A stretch of 64,000 nucleotides of DNA from Leptospira limi (GTDB lineage Bacteria; Spirochaetota; Leptospiria; Leptospirales; Leptospiraceae), in contig NZ_JAMQPV010000001.1 in the NCBI RefSeq assembly GCF_026151395.1, forward strand, positions 2,482,501 through 2,546,500. The letters are read 5' to 3'. Below, piece after piece: positions 1-9,483 of the stretch. Below the pieces are notes generated by a model. That model did no database searches and had not been told where the DNA came from. It was given only the letters and a program-made list of their open reading frames with translations. Within the stretch, counting starts at the first letter, position 1; the number at the start of each line of letters is the position of its first letter. Made by a program: the position numbers and the translations under genes.

Positions 1-21
1 TTTTCGATTCTTCACAAGTCC

Positions 22-51
22 AAAAAAGTGTAACGCCGGTTACTCTTTTTT
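22..51 (+). terminator. Hairpin terminator of the gene left of the window
   Basis: Arms at 22-34 and 39-51 pair at 12 of 13 positions around a GCCG loop. The left arm begins with six A and the right arm ends with six T, so the hairpin could stop transcription in both directions. It probably ends the gene just outside the left edge. It overlaps the only usable start codon of the next gene (TTG at 50), which makes that start uncertain. Confidence 0.6.
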
Positions 52-886
52 GGATTTTTTATTTCTCATCAATCTATCTGAACTTTCAGTTATCATCCAT
101 TCTCTCTTTGTATTTAGCTTTCTTTTTCCTATTTCAGAATCCTTTGCTGATTCAAAAAAACAAATCATTCAACCGAACCAAGATGATGGAATCACCATCA
201 TTGTAGAAAAAGGACAAACCTTAAGTATCATTTCCAAAACCTATTTGGATGATCCTAGGAAATGGAAAGAACTTCTCAAATCCAACCAAATTGATAATCC
301 AAATCTCATCATTCCTGGAATGAAGTTGTGGATTCCAAAAAGTTTGGGGAAAAAACCACTCGCCGACTTACAACGGTTTACTGGAACTACTGAAGTTTTA
401 AAAATCTCACAAAAACAAAATGATTGGGCAAAAGCAAAAAATGGCGATGGACTGTATGCAAAAGACGAAGTGAGAACACTCAAAGAATCAGAAGCACAGT
501 TTGTTTTTTTATCTGGTTCTCGCTTCGAAATCACTGAAAATAGCCACGTTATTATGGAACGTGGAAAATCAGAAACTGAACCGGATGAAATTTTTTTAAG
601 ACAAGGTCGAATCCGTTCTTTGATTCCTAAAACCACAAATCCTAACCAAAAGATGTTTTTACTCAAAACTGAATCTGCTGAATCTGTTGTCAAAGGAACT
701 GATTTTCTAACGGAAGTGGATCCGAATGGAAATACCACTCTAAGTTGTTACGAAGGAAGTGTTGCAGTCACCGCAGAAAAAGTAACAGTGCTTGTTAACT
801 CAGGGTATGCAACGTATGTCGAAAAGGGAAAACCACCTGTAAAACCATTCCCAGTTCCCGATCCTCCAATTCCAGAAAACAAATGA
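50..886 (+). CDS. LysM and FecR domain envelope protein
   Basis: Predicted exported protein of about 278 residues. A hydrophobic N-terminus ending near SESFA looks like a signal peptide. Residues about 47-95 form a LysM module (GITIIVEKGQTLS ... GMKLWIP), which in this family binds peptidoglycan. Residues about 110-260 resemble a FecR domain (GSRFEITENS ... VVKGTDFLTEV ... YEGSVAV). The TTG at 50 is the only start in reach inside the window, but it lies in the T-tract of a terminator-like hairpin and the frame stays open to the window edge, so the true start may lie upstream. The stop overlaps the next gene by ATGA, implying an operon with the Ig-like protein and the SpoIIE phosphatase. The domain calls are fairly safe; the ligand or signal is unknown. 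Confidence 0.75.
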   Translation: MDFLFLINLSELSVIIHSLFVFSFLFPISESFADSKKQIIQPNQDDGITIIVEKGQTLSIISKTYLDDPRKWKELLKSNQIDNPNLIIPGMKLWIPKSLGKKPLADLQRFTGTTEVLKISQKQNDWAKAKNGDGLYAKDEVRTLKESEAQFVFLSGSRFEITENSHVIMERGKSETEPDEIFLRQGRIRSLIPKTTNPNQKMFLLKTESAESVVKGTDFLTEVDPNGNTTLSCYEGSVAVTAEKVTVLVNSGYATYVEKGKPPVKPFPVPDPPIPENK

Positions 887-1821
887 ATTTCGGTTTTTTA
901 AGGATCAAATCCACTCGCATCCGTATCCTACTATTCTTTTTATGTTTCACATGCCATTTTCAATTACAGGCAAAACAGATCCAATTCTCACTGGTTCCAG
1001 ACCGCGAAGACATCATTCAATATGAAATAGAACTTTGGAAAACCGAGGAACTGGGTGACGAAATTCCCTTTCGAGTATTGGCAAATCCAGGACCCATAAG
1101 TTTATTCATTCCAGATGGATATGAATTTTTCCGCATCAGAGCAATCGCCAAACGAAAAGTAAGAGGGTTTTGGACCGAGTTGTACAAGGTGGCATTGTTT
1201 GGGAAAAAACCAAAACCTATTACCAAACCGATTGCAAAAATTCCAGTGAAAACGGATGTCCTCGTTCCCATTGAGTCAAGGGAAGGAAAACCTGAGTTAT
1301 TTCTCACAACCAATCAAATTACAATTGTTCCTACTTCTGTAGAGAAAAAGATTCGAATCCAATACAGAATCAATGGTGGCCCTTGGCAAACGACAACATC
1401 TCCCCTCTTAAATTTCTCAAAAGATGGCAATTACCGATTGGAATACAAAGTGACAAATGAACTTGGAATTTCCGATGGAATGCAAGTTTGGGAATTTAAA
1501 GTTGATACAAAACCACCTGTCACAACGTATTCTTTTTTAGATCCACCATTCCAAAAAAAAGGAACCACCTTTATCTCTTCGAAAAATGGATTATTACTCC
1601 ATTCTTCTGATGAAGGATCTGGTCTTTCTAACATTCGTTACAGAACCTCTTGTGGTGATGACCAAGTTTCCGATTACAATGTATGGTTAGAGTCCTCTTG
1701 GATGGAAATCCTTTCTGGTTGTGATAAAAATATCCTCTTAGAAATCAGCGCTGTCGACCGCTTAGGAAATGAAGAAGTCCCAAAACAAATTATCATTCAA
1801 ACTCAAAAAAAGGCAAAGTAA
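883..1821 (+). CDS. Exported protein with OmpL47/Ig-like domain
   Basis: This 312-residue protein has a basic N-terminus and a hydrophobic stretch (ILLFFLCFTCHFQLQA) typical of a signal peptide. Residues about 160-215 (YRINGGPWQ ... GNYRLEYKVTNELG ... FKVDTKPPVT) resemble the OmpL47-type/Ig-like repeat common in leptospiral surface proteins; a second weaker unit follows (GLSNIRYRTS ... EISAVDRLGNEE). The start overlaps the upstream LysM/FecR gene by ATGA, and the stop TAA directly abuts the next ATG, so the three genes are probably co-transcribed and translationally coupled. I do not recognise a named orthologue. A binding or structural role in the envelope is inferred. Confidence 0.65.
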   Translation: MNFGFLRIKSTRIRILLFFLCFTCHFQLQAKQIQFSLVPDREDIIQYEIELWKTEELGDEIPFRVLANPGPISLFIPDGYEFFRIRAIAKRKVRGFWTELYKVALFGKKPKPITKPIAKIPVKTDVLVPIESREGKPELFLTTNQITIVPTSVEKKIRIQYRINGGPWQTTTSPLLNFSKDGNYRLEYKVTNELGISDGMQVWEFKVDTKPPVTTYSFLDPPFQKKGTTFISSKNGLLLHSSDEGSGLSNIRYRTSCGDDQVSDYNVWLESSWMEILSGCDKNILLEISAVDRLGNEEVPKQIIIQTQKKAK

Positions 1822-3735
1822 ATGGAGACTCTCCTCAATCGGGTATGGAGTTTCGTTTCGAATTTTGTTTTTGTCATTCGATCATTATCCTTTGCTAAAC
1901 TCTTTTTATCCTTAGTTTTGTTCATCTTACTTCCTTATGCTCTACTCATTGGAAGGATGATTTATGTGGAATACAAAGAAGCATTGGATTGGAACCAAAG
2001 GTTCCAGTTAATTCGCATTCAACTTTTAGCAATCGATATAGAAAATCAAATCAGAAACCAAATTCAGAATGAATTTTCAAACCCAACAAGAGATTTAATC
2101 TCTTTCAAACAATCGTCTGATTTAAATCAGTTTTGTTCGAATGATTTAAACTTGTTCCAAAAAAATTCTTCTTTCCAATTGATATCTTGTGCACATTCAA
2201 ATCCAGTTACTTCTTATTTTTTAATCACAGATAAAAAAAGAATGTATCTTTATCCTACTGTATTCATTGAAGAAGCGTTACTTGATTCTTCTTTTAGTGA
2301 TCCGAATGAAGGATTGTTTTTATTAAATCAAAATGGAGAATTTGGAATTTCAGGATTTATTGAAGATAATTTTTTAGTGTCAGAAGAGTGGAAAGAAAAA
2401 GCAAAATCTTCCTTACAATCAAATTCCAATTTACCAACATTAAAAGAAGTCGAGAAAGATGATTTAGGTTTTTTTCTGGTTGGTGTTCCTCTTTATGGAC
2501 TTCCCATCCACCTATTCGTTGTCAGCCCCATTAACCTTGTATTACAGCCAATTATCTCTTCTTTAAAAACCAATATCTCAACCTTAGTGGGTATATTATT
2601 CTTCACATTTCTTTTTTCCATTTTCATTTCACTGAGAGAAATTGAATCCAAACAAAAACTAAAATTAATCTTAAACGAATACCCTCATGCTGCGATTCTT
2701 TACGACTCCTTAGGAAATGTAATTCTCGAAAACCCATTCATTGAAGAAAAACTACAAGTATCAGATGTTTATATTTACCAAGAACCTTTAGTAAATTGGT
2801 TAAAAACAGAAGTATCTGAATTTTTAAGAGAAATCAAAGAACAAAATGATCGTACACAAGAATTACGAAAAGAGGAATTAGAGGTATTTGTCAAAGATGG
2901 ATCTACCATACTCCTAGAAATCACCTACCAAATTTGGTTCTTAGAACAAAACAATCAATTCGCAAGTGGTGCATTGATACTGATACAAAATATAACGAAA
3001 AAAAGATTAGAATTTGAAAAAGAGATGGAATATGCAAAGGATTTACAAAAAAAATACCTTCCATCACAGATTCTAATTTTTCCAAAATTAGATTATGAAA
3101 TCCTATATAGACCTCTCATCCAGGTTGGTGGTGATTATTATGATTATATTGATTTAGGAGATAATCGATATATTTTTGCTTTAGGAGATGTGATTGGGCA
3201 TGGAGTGAAAGCAGCCATGATGATGACAGTACTCAAGGTTTTATTCCATCAAATTGCAAAAACAGAAACAGATCCCAAAAATATTTTATTAAAAATGAAT
3301 GAAGGTGTAAGCACTCATTTCCCTGACCCATACGCATTTGTTCCATTTTTGTTCTTACTTTTTGATTTGAATCTAAATAAAGTATATTATGGAAACGCAG
3401 GCCATCCAGGCATGCTCCACTATAGCGATGGTCAATTCCATTGTTATGAAAAACTAAATCCCATGTTCGGGATGATACCTAAACTCGATCCCAAAATATT
3501 GGAATTTCCCATCCTGACAGGGGATCGATTTTATTTATTCACTGATGGTTTAAAAGATGTGGAAAATAAAAATCAGGAAAAATTGTGGGAAGCGGAATTA
3601 CTCAAATTTTTTGGACAAATGACAACAAACCACATGTCATTCGTCAAACAAGAATTAGATTTTAAAATTAGATCTTACTCGGAAGGAAAAGAATTATTAG
3701 ATGATATCACTTGGATTGGAATTGATATCATCTAA
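1822..3735 (+). CDS. Membrane SpoIIE-family PP2C phosphatase with PAS-like domain
   Basis: This 637-residue protein is a probable serine/threonine phosphatase acting on regulators such as anti-sigma-factor antagonists. A transmembrane helix at about 22-45 is followed by an extracytoplasmic sensor segment to about 245, a second helix at about 250-270, a PAS-like region at about 275-400 and a SpoIIE/PP2C domain from about 405 to the end. Metal-binding motifs are visible: GGDYYDY near 435, GDVIGHG near 455, TDGLKD near 574 and a terminal DDITW. It begins at the base after the previous stop, and so shares an operon with the FecR and Ig-like genes. No partner STAS or anti-sigma gene is nearby, so its substrate is unknown. 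The stop abuts the prfC stop from the other strand. Confidence 0.88.
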   Translation: METLLNRVWSFVSNFVFVIRSLSFAKLFLSLVLFILLPYALLIGRMIYVEYKEALDWNQRFQLIRIQLLAIDIENQIRNQIQNEFSNPTRDLISFKQSSDLNQFCSNDLNLFQKNSSFQLISCAHSNPVTSYFLITDKKRMYLYPTVFIEEALLDSSFSDPNEGLFLLNQNGEFGISGFIEDNFLVSEEWKEKAKSSLQSNSNLPTLKEVEKDDLGFFLVGVPLYGLPIHLFVVSPINLVLQPIISSLKTNISTLVGILFFTFLFSIFISLREIESKQKLKLILNEYPHAAILYDSLGNVILENPFIEEKLQVSDVYIYQEPLVNWLKTEVSEFLREIKEQNDRTQELRKEELEVFVKDGSTILLEITYQIWFLEQNNQFASGALILIQNITKKRLEFEKEMEYAKDLQKKYLPSQILIFPKLDYEILYRPLIQVGGDYYDYIDLGDNRYIFALGDVIGHGVKAAMMMTVLKVLFHQIAKTETDPKNILLKMNEGVSTHFPDPYAFVPFLFLLFDLNLNKVYYGNAGHPGMLHYSDGQFHCYEKLNPMFGMIPKLDPKILEFPILTGDRFYLFTDGLKDVENKNQEKLWEAELLKFFGQMTTNHMSFVKQELDFKIRSYSEGKELLDDITWIGIDII

Positions 3736-5325
3736 TTAATTTTCTAGTGGTGGATTGTCTAATAACTCAATCCCTTCATTATTTTTATGGAAATAATTCA
3801 TATCCCACTCTGTATCAAACAATAAAGCCATATTCCCGAATAAATCTTCTACCAAATTTGCATTTGATGGTATTTTAGGTCGGTCTTCTTTTTTTACCCA
3901 ACGAGAAATTCCATAGGGGAGAATATTGATCGATGTGTCGGCACCGTATTCATCCTTTAACCTTCTTTGGAACACTTCAAATTGTAATTTTCCCATGGCT
4001 CCGATAATTGGAACACCACCACCTATCGTTCGTGATGTGAATAAATGCAAAATTCCTTCTTCTGCTAATTGATCCAAACCCTTTTTGAAAGATTTTAACT
4101 GTAAGGTATCTTTACAAGATATGGTTGCAAACAGTTCTGGCGCAAAACTTGGCAGTGGTCTAAGTGGTGGTGTATTTCCAGTCGAAAGAACATCGCCAAT
4201 TTTATAGGTTCCTGGATTTACGAGTCCAATAATGTCACCTGGGTATGCCAAATCGACAGTGTTCCTGTCTTGTCCAAAAAATGCAAAACTAGAGGACAAT
4301 TTAACAGGTTTGTCTAAACGGTTATGATTTACGTTTAATCCACGTTCAAAAACACCTGAACAAATTCGTAAAAATGCGATTCGGTCACGGTGTGCCTTAT
4401 TCATATTCGCTTGTACTTTGAACACAAATGCACTAAAAGGAGCATTCACAGGATCTAAGTAATTTCCATCCCGTAGGGGAATATGATCAGGCCCTGGGGC
4501 TAATTCCAAAAATTTATTTAAAAATAACTCTATCCCAAAATTGTTTACTGCGGATCCAAAATACACAGGAGTTTCGTTTCCAAGTAAAAAAGAGTTTTTG
4601 TCCACTTGGCCAATTCCATTTTCCACGAGGTCAATTTGTTCACGGAAAGCTTTTACAATTTCTTCATCGAACTGTTTGTCGAGACTCGGATCATTGGGCC
4701 CAGCCATCCGAAAACCAGCCTTCTGTTTTCCCCCTGGGGTTCGATCAAATAGATACAACTGTGCATCCCGCAAATCATAAACGCCCTTAAAATCAAAACC
4801 TGTTCCGAGCGGCCAAACATCGGGAACTGCTTTGATTCCGAGGACTTTTTCGATCTCATCCAAAAGGGCGTATAAATCCTTTGTGGGTCTGTCCATTTTA
4901 TTGATGAAGGTGATGATGGGAATGCCACGGTCACGGCAAACTCGGAATAACTTGATGGTTTGTGGTTCGACCCCCTTTCCGGCATCTAACACCATAACAG
5001 CGGTATCTGCTGCCATAAGGGTTCTGTAGGTATCTTCCGAAAAGTCTTCGTGGCCTGGTGTGTCTAATAAATTGAGAATATGACCTTTGTATTCAAATTG
5101 TAAGGCTGCAGAGGTAATGGAGATTCCTCTTTCTTTTTCCATTGCCATCCAGTCTGAAGTGGCTGATTTCCCTTCTTTTTTCGCTTTCACAGCCCCTGCG
5201 AGTTGGATCGCACCTCCGTAAAGGAGCAATTTTTCGGTGAGGGTTGTTTTTCCCGCGTCGGGGTGAGCGATGATCGCGAAGGTTTTCCGACGTTTGACTT
5301 CTTTTTCGATGGTATCAGGGGACAT
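3736..5325 (-). CDS. prfC: Peptide chain release factor 3 (RF3)
   Basis: RF3 is the GTPase that removes RF1 or RF2 from the ribosome after termination. The length of 529 residues is typical of the family. The G1 motif AHPDAGKTTLTE, the G3 motif DTPGHEDFSEDTYR and the G4 motif NKMDR are all present, and the C-terminal part matches RF3 rather than EF-G (IGAMGKLQFEVFQRRL). It is a single gene, transcribed toward the SpoIIE phosphatase with no base between the two stop codons, so no dedicated terminator fits between them. The start ATG at 5325 has no strong Shine-Dalgarno sequence. Confidence 0.96.
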   Translation of the reverse strand: MSPDTIEKEVKRRKTFAIIAHPDAGKTTLTEKLLLYGGAIQLAGAVKAKKEGKSATSDWMAMEKERGISITSAALQFEYKGHILNLLDTPGHEDFSEDTYRTLMAADTAVMVLDAGKGVEPQTIKLFRVCRDRGIPIITFINKMDRPTKDLYALLDEIEKVLGIKAVPDVWPLGTGFDFKGVYDLRDAQLYLFDRTPGGKQKAGFRMAGPNDPSLDKQFDEEIVKAFREQIDLVENGIGQVDKNSFLLGNETPVYFGSAVNNFGIELFLNKFLELAPGPDHIPLRDGNYLDPVNAPFSAFVFKVQANMNKAHRDRIAFLRICSGVFERGLNVNHNRLDKPVKLSSSFAFFGQDRNTVDLAYPGDIIGLVNPGTYKIGDVLSTGNTPPLRPLPSFAPELFATISCKDTLQLKSFKKGLDQLAEEGILHLFTSRTIGGGVPIIGAMGKLQFEVFQRRLKDEYGADTSINILPYGISRWVKKEDRPKIPSNANLVEDLFGNMALLFDTEWDMNYFHKNNEGIELLDNPPLEN

Positions 5326-5406
5326 AATGACTATTCCATATTGCCTAAATTAGCGATTCTGTCGAGAATAAAGAATGGTTCCTTTGCCCTTTCTCTGAGG
5401 AAGGGG

Positions 5407-5435
5407 TTGACTACAATATTATGTCCCATTATAAT
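5407..5435 (+). promoter_or_regulatory. Sigma-70 type promoter for the NHL/VWA-like gene
   Basis: A -35 hexamer TTGACT at 5407-5412 and a perfect -10 hexamer TATAAT at 5430-5435 are separated by 17 bases, the ideal spacing. Transcription would begin near 5442. The promoter contains the ATG at 5421, which therefore cannot be the start of the downstream gene and supports the TTG start at 5457. The match is by eye only. Confidence 0.75.
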
Positions 5436-5442
5436 GGGGGAC

Positions 5443-5450
5443 AGAGGGGA
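5443..5450 (+). promoter_or_regulatory. Ribosome binding site deciding a TTG start
   Basis: The sequence AGAGGGGA lies six bases before the TTG at 5457. Together with the promoter just upstream it fixes the probable start of the following gene and gives a leader of only about 15 bases. Confidence 0.7.
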
Positions 5451-5456
5451 AGTTTT

Positions 5457-7490
5457 TTGCGAAAGTTTGTATCCATCATCTTTCTTTTAGTCTGCACCCA
5501 AATCTTTCCTCTAGACTTTCCCAATTTTTCCTTAGGGGAAGAGAATGCCAAGGAAGAATTCAAACGTGGCCTTACCTATAAAAATTTAAGAGAATATTCA
5601 GCTGCTAAAGAACGATTTCTAAAAGCAGTAAATTTAAAAAAAGATTTCCATCTTGCTCGTTTAGAACTTGCAAATAACTACTATTTGTTAGGTGAATGGG
5701 AAGAAGCATTAGATGAATTAGAAATTTTAGCCACCAAAGCAAAAAATGACCTACTCATTACAAATAAAATAGAAACACTTCGATTAGCAATCGCAGGTGG
5801 TGTGACTGAAAAAGAGAAAATCTACTTTAAAACCATCGAAGGTGATTCCATTCGTGGTTATCGTTTTCGAAATCCAGTTGATATCACATTTGATGAAGAT
5901 GGAAATTTTTATGTAGCTGGTTTTGATACATCCAATGTGATCAAATTTAATGCACAAGGAACTCCAATCTCTAACTGGAGAGGTGGTATCACTAGAAAAC
6001 TGGAAAGACCAGTTTCACTCGTTTACCAAAACCAAAAAATCTATATAGCCGATTTTGCTAGGGACGAAGTATTAATTTTTGATTTAAATGGAAGTTATTT
6101 GGCAACCATTGGTGGACCAGGAAAAAATCCAGGCCAATTCCGAGGGCCTTCTTCTATTTGTTTTGATCCATTAGGAAATTTATATGTTGCTGATTCTGGA
6201 AATGGTCGTATCCAAAAATTTAATGCAAATGGACAATTTGTATTAGAAATCCTTGGGATTGGCAATTCCAAACTTGTAAATCCTTCTGGGATCACGATTG
6301 AGAATCAGAAAATCTATGTGGTTGATAAAGATAAATTAAAAGTTTTTGTGTTTGATGGTGATGGCAATACCATTGAAACCATTTCCAAATCTGAATGGAA
6401 AAAACCTCGAAATATTCGAATTTTAGATAACCAAATTTTCTTAACTGATGAATTAACAGGAATCTGGACCTATTCTATGTTAAACGGAGATTGGAGGCAA
6501 CTTCCAAAATTCAGAGACAAAAATGGCGTTTACCGTGTTTTATACCGACCATTTGCAACGAATATGGATTCTACAGGAAGTTTGTATTTCGTAGATTTTG
6601 GAAAACATCGAATTGATATTTTTTCCCATAAAAATAATTTATTATCAAATCTTGATTTAAAAATTGAATCAATCGATACTTCCGATTTCCCCAACATCCA
6701 CATTTACACTCGAGTTAAAAATAGAGGCGGAAAGGAATTGATTGGAATTGATCGATTGAGTTTTCGAATATACGAAAATGACAATATGACTCCCCTCTTT
6801 TCTTTGGCGAACAAAAACAAAATTAACGAAAAGATGAACATAGCAATTGTTTATGAAAACAGTGAAAGTTTAAAAAAAGGGAAAACAAATTTAGAGGATG
6901 GTTTATTCCCTCTTTTTCGATCGTTACATGATACAGATCATATAACACTTTACAGAGCTGGAAAGGATAGCCAATTGATTTTACCAGACACAGTTTCTCT
7001 GAGAGACATTTTGGCAAAAATTCGGGACAGCCAAGCAGAAGAAAAATTCAATTTTGGAAAAGCAAGTATTGCTGCGTTAAAAAAACTTTCAATGGAAACG
7101 GGACCAAAAATCCTCGTTTACTTGGTTTCTAAAGAAGCTAAAGAAGAAAGTTTTTTACAATACCAAAAATCGAGAATTGTATCTTATGCGAAGGCACATT
7201 CCATTCCGATTTATGTATTAACAACAAATCCCAATCCATCGTTTGAAGAGTCTTGGTCCGATTTAACAGGGCCAAGTAATGGGAAGTATATCTTTTTAGA
7301 TGGTGAAGGGGAAGAAAGAGATTTATACAAACTTTTCAGATCTCATTTAGACTACCGTTATATTCTTTCCTATAAAACAGATACCAATCCTGAACTTATC
7401 AATCGATACATTAAGATTGGTATTGGTGTTGATCATAGAGGTGTAAAAGGAAGGGATGAAGGAGGTTATTTTGTTCCAGAACCTCGTTAA
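5457..7490 (+). CDS. Exported TPR, six-bladed NHL propeller and VWA-like protein
   Basis: From the TTG at 5457 this is a 677-residue protein with a normal signal peptide (MRKFVSIIFLLVCTQIFP). Residues about 25-105 look like TPR helices. Six NHL-type blades follow at about 125-390, each with a pattern like NLYVADSGNGRIQKF, giving one complete propeller. The C-terminal part from about 455 resembles a von Willebrand factor A fold; where VWA domains carry DxSxS it has ENSES (in AIVYENSESL), so metal binding may be altered. The fused layout suggests a periplasmic scaffold. The next gene, a TPR protein, overlaps its 3' end, so the two are probably expressed together. The overall function is unknown. 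Confidence 0.72.
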   Translation: MRKFVSIIFLLVCTQIFPLDFPNFSLGEENAKEEFKRGLTYKNLREYSAAKERFLKAVNLKKDFHLARLELANNYYLLGEWEEALDELEILATKAKNDLLITNKIETLRLAIAGGVTEKEKIYFKTIEGDSIRGYRFRNPVDITFDEDGNFYVAGFDTSNVIKFNAQGTPISNWRGGITRKLERPVSLVYQNQKIYIADFARDEVLIFDLNGSYLATIGGPGKNPGQFRGPSSICFDPLGNLYVADSGNGRIQKFNANGQFVLEILGIGNSKLVNPSGITIENQKIYVVDKDKLKVFVFDGDGNTIETISKSEWKKPRNIRILDNQIFLTDELTGIWTYSMLNGDWRQLPKFRDKNGVYRVLYRPFATNMDSTGSLYFVDFGKHRIDIFSHKNNLLSNLDLKIESIDTSDFPNIHIYTRVKNRGGKELIGIDRLSFRIYENDNMTPLFSLANKNKINEKMNIAIVYENSESLKKGKTNLEDGLFPLFRSLHDTDHITLYRAGKDSQLILPDTVSLRDILAKIRDSQAEEKFNFGKASIAALKKLSMETGPKILVYLVSKEAKEESFLQYQKSRIVSYAKAHSIPIYVLTTNPNPSFEESWSDLTGPSNGKYIFLDGEGEERDLYKLFRSHLDYRYILSYKTDTNPELINRYIKIGIGVDHRGVKGRDEGGYFVPEPR

Positions 7491-9483
7491 ACAAACCAAA
7501 AAACACATTGTATTTGGGATTCTATTTTTTTTCACACAATTTGTTTTTTCAGAACCCAGTGCATTGGAAGACATTGCAGAAGCTAAAATTTTCCAATCAA
7601 ACAATAATTGCAGAAAAGCCATTCCACTCTACCAATCTGCTTTACAAAAAAATAGAAATTCCATCGATGCAAAGTTAGGAATTGCTGATTGTAGTTTTTT
7701 ACTGGGATCCTATAAAGAAAGTAAAAAGTTTTACTTAGATATTTTACAAAGAGATTCCAAATACATACCGGCAGTTACAGGTTTATCAGAAATTTATTTA
7801 CAAGATGGTGAGTATAAATCGGTCAATGAATTAATCCAACCCCTACTCACTGAATTTCCCAATCACACGGGACTAAGGATCACAGAAGCAAAAACTCTTT
7901 TAAAACAAGGTAAAACGGATTCTGCTCTTTATAAAATCAAAACATTATCAGATAAATTAGGAGAACCTTCTGATTTATTAAGAATGTTAGCTGAGTTGTA
8001 TTTTTCAAAAAAACAATTCGAAAATGCCTTAGAAACCATTGATTCATATACAAAAAAAGAGCCAAATGATCCATCCGGATTCTCCTTTAAAGCAAAAGTT
8101 CTTTTGTATGAAAATTACTTTCAACCAAGGACTCTGGTTTCGATTTTACCCAATGTAAAGGAATCTCTTGAAAATGCGTTAAATTTGGATGATAAAAACG
8201 AAGAAGCTAGATTCTATTTTGTATACCATGATTTGATTTTAGCAAATGCAAATAATGACAAAGATTTAAAAACAAAAGCATTCAAACGAATTTACGAACT
8301 TGCACGTGAGTTCCCCGAAAATCAACTTTATCATAGTATTGAAGCGAATCTTGCTTGGGAATTGGGTGAAAACAAATTTGCCTCCTACCATTACAGAAGA
8401 GCATTAGCACTCGATGATTTAGATGAAATATTGCGTTTTGAAGCAGAAGAATATGTAATTTCGTCAGAGAAAGAAGAATCCAAACTCAGAAGAGAGTTGG
8501 GAGACTACAGAAGGGATCGTTATTATGCAGAAAAACATTCCTTATACCATAAAAGTAGTTTATTCCATTTATTTAGAGCAAGGGACTTAAGCGCCCAAAC
8601 ACCTGTAATCCGAAAGGAACTATTGGACTTTTATAATTTATCAGGTGATTCAGTTAAGTATACAAATCTGCTTTTACGTCTGAGAGAAGAAGATCCAAAC
8701 TCTTTTAAACTACAGAACAAATTAGAATTTGTGATCAAAAATCTAAAGGATTCGATCGAATTTAAGGAAGGATTCATTCAAATCGATCCAAATTCTGTTT
8801 CCGATTTATCGGTTCGGTTTAGTCCAGAAGTTTATGTTTTTGATTTAGAATCAGTGAGTCCATTTCCCTACCACCTCCAAGCGGGTCGCCTTTTTGCAGA
8901 AGTTTTAAGATACCAATTGAAAAATATGTTATCAGTAAGAGTGGTTGAAGGAAGTGAATTTAAATCCATTCGAAATTTATTAAAAGAATCTAGTTACCAT
9001 CCTTTTTCTCAAACAATCCCATTTTCCATCGATAATTTACACCACTTGGATTCCAAAAGGCGAAATGCAACTAAAATCCGTTATGTGGTCCATGGAAAAT
9101 ACCAAATTGAGAATGGCGATATCAAATTTGATATTTCAGTTTATGATCGGAATCAACTTAAAGACATCGTCAATTGGAAAACAAACCAAAGAGGAAGAGA
9201 TAGTTTACCTACCATAGTTCATCGAATTGCCGAACGGATTAAATCTACCCTACCTATCGAAGGGAAAATTCTAAAGGTAAAAAAAGACGAAGTCATAGTA
9301 TCTCTTGGAAAAGATGACGGGTTAAAATTGGATTCAAAACCAGTATTCCAAAGGAGAGGAAAAACTCTTTTTGAAGGAGAAATCATTTCTTTAGGAAAGT
9401 CGATTTCAAACATCAAACCAAAACAACGGGGATGGGAAAAAGAATTGGCTACTGGGGACGATGTGGTGCTAAAAACGGACTAG
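7456..9483 (+). CDS. Exported TPR-repeat protein
   Basis: This is a protein of about 675 residues with an N-terminal hydrophobic signal (HIVFGILFFFTQFVFS). Residues about 35-340 consist of tetratricopeptide-like helical repeats, and the C-terminal 230 residues form a separate part ending in a beta-rich stretch (KVKKDEVIVSLGKDDGLKL). It overlaps the upstream NHL/VWA gene by 35 bases. Two starts are possible: the ATG at 7456 and a TTG at 7471 that has AAGGAGG five bases ahead; both keep the signal peptide. TPR arrays usually bind other proteins, so a complex with the upstream gene product is a reasonable inference. Its 3' end overlaps the convergent gene by 35 bases. Confidence 0.75.
   Translation: MKEVILFQNLVKQTKKHIVFGILFFFTQFVFSEPSALEDIAEAKIFQSNNNCRKAIPLYQSALQKNRNSIDAKLGIADCSFLLGSYKESKKFYLDILQRDSKYIPAVTGLSEIYLQDGEYKSVNELIQPLLTEFPNHTGLRITEAKTLLKQGKTDSALYKIKTLSDKLGEPSDLLRMLAELYFSKKQFENALETIDSYTKKEPNDPSGFSFKAKVLLYENYFQPRTLVSILPNVKESLENALNLDDKNEEARFYFVYHDLILANANNDKDLKTKAFKRIYELAREFPENQLYHSIEANLAWELGENKFASYHYRRALALDDLDEILRFEAEEYVISSEKEESKLRRELGDYRRDRYYAEKHSLYHKSSLFHLFRARDLSAQTPVIRKELLDFYNLSGDSVKYTNLLLRLREEDPNSFKLQNKLEFVIKNLKDSIEFKEGFIQIDPNSVSDLSVRFSPEVYVFDLESVSPFPYHLQAGRLFAEVLRYQLKNMLSVRVVEGSEFKSIRNLLKESSYHPFSQTIPFSIDNLHHLDSKRRNATKIRYVVHGKYQIENGDIKFDISVYDRNQLKDIVNWKTNQRGRDSLPTIVHRIAERIKSTLPIEGKILKVKKDEVIVSLGKDDGLKLDSKPVFQRRGKTLFEGEIISLGKSISNIKPKQRGWEKELATGDDVVLKTD

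Noticed and set aside
241..738. Antisense reading frame of 165 codons inside the LysM/FecR gene
   Set aside because: It lies wholly in a gene with clear domains, and it has no Shine-Dalgarno sequence or domain of its own.
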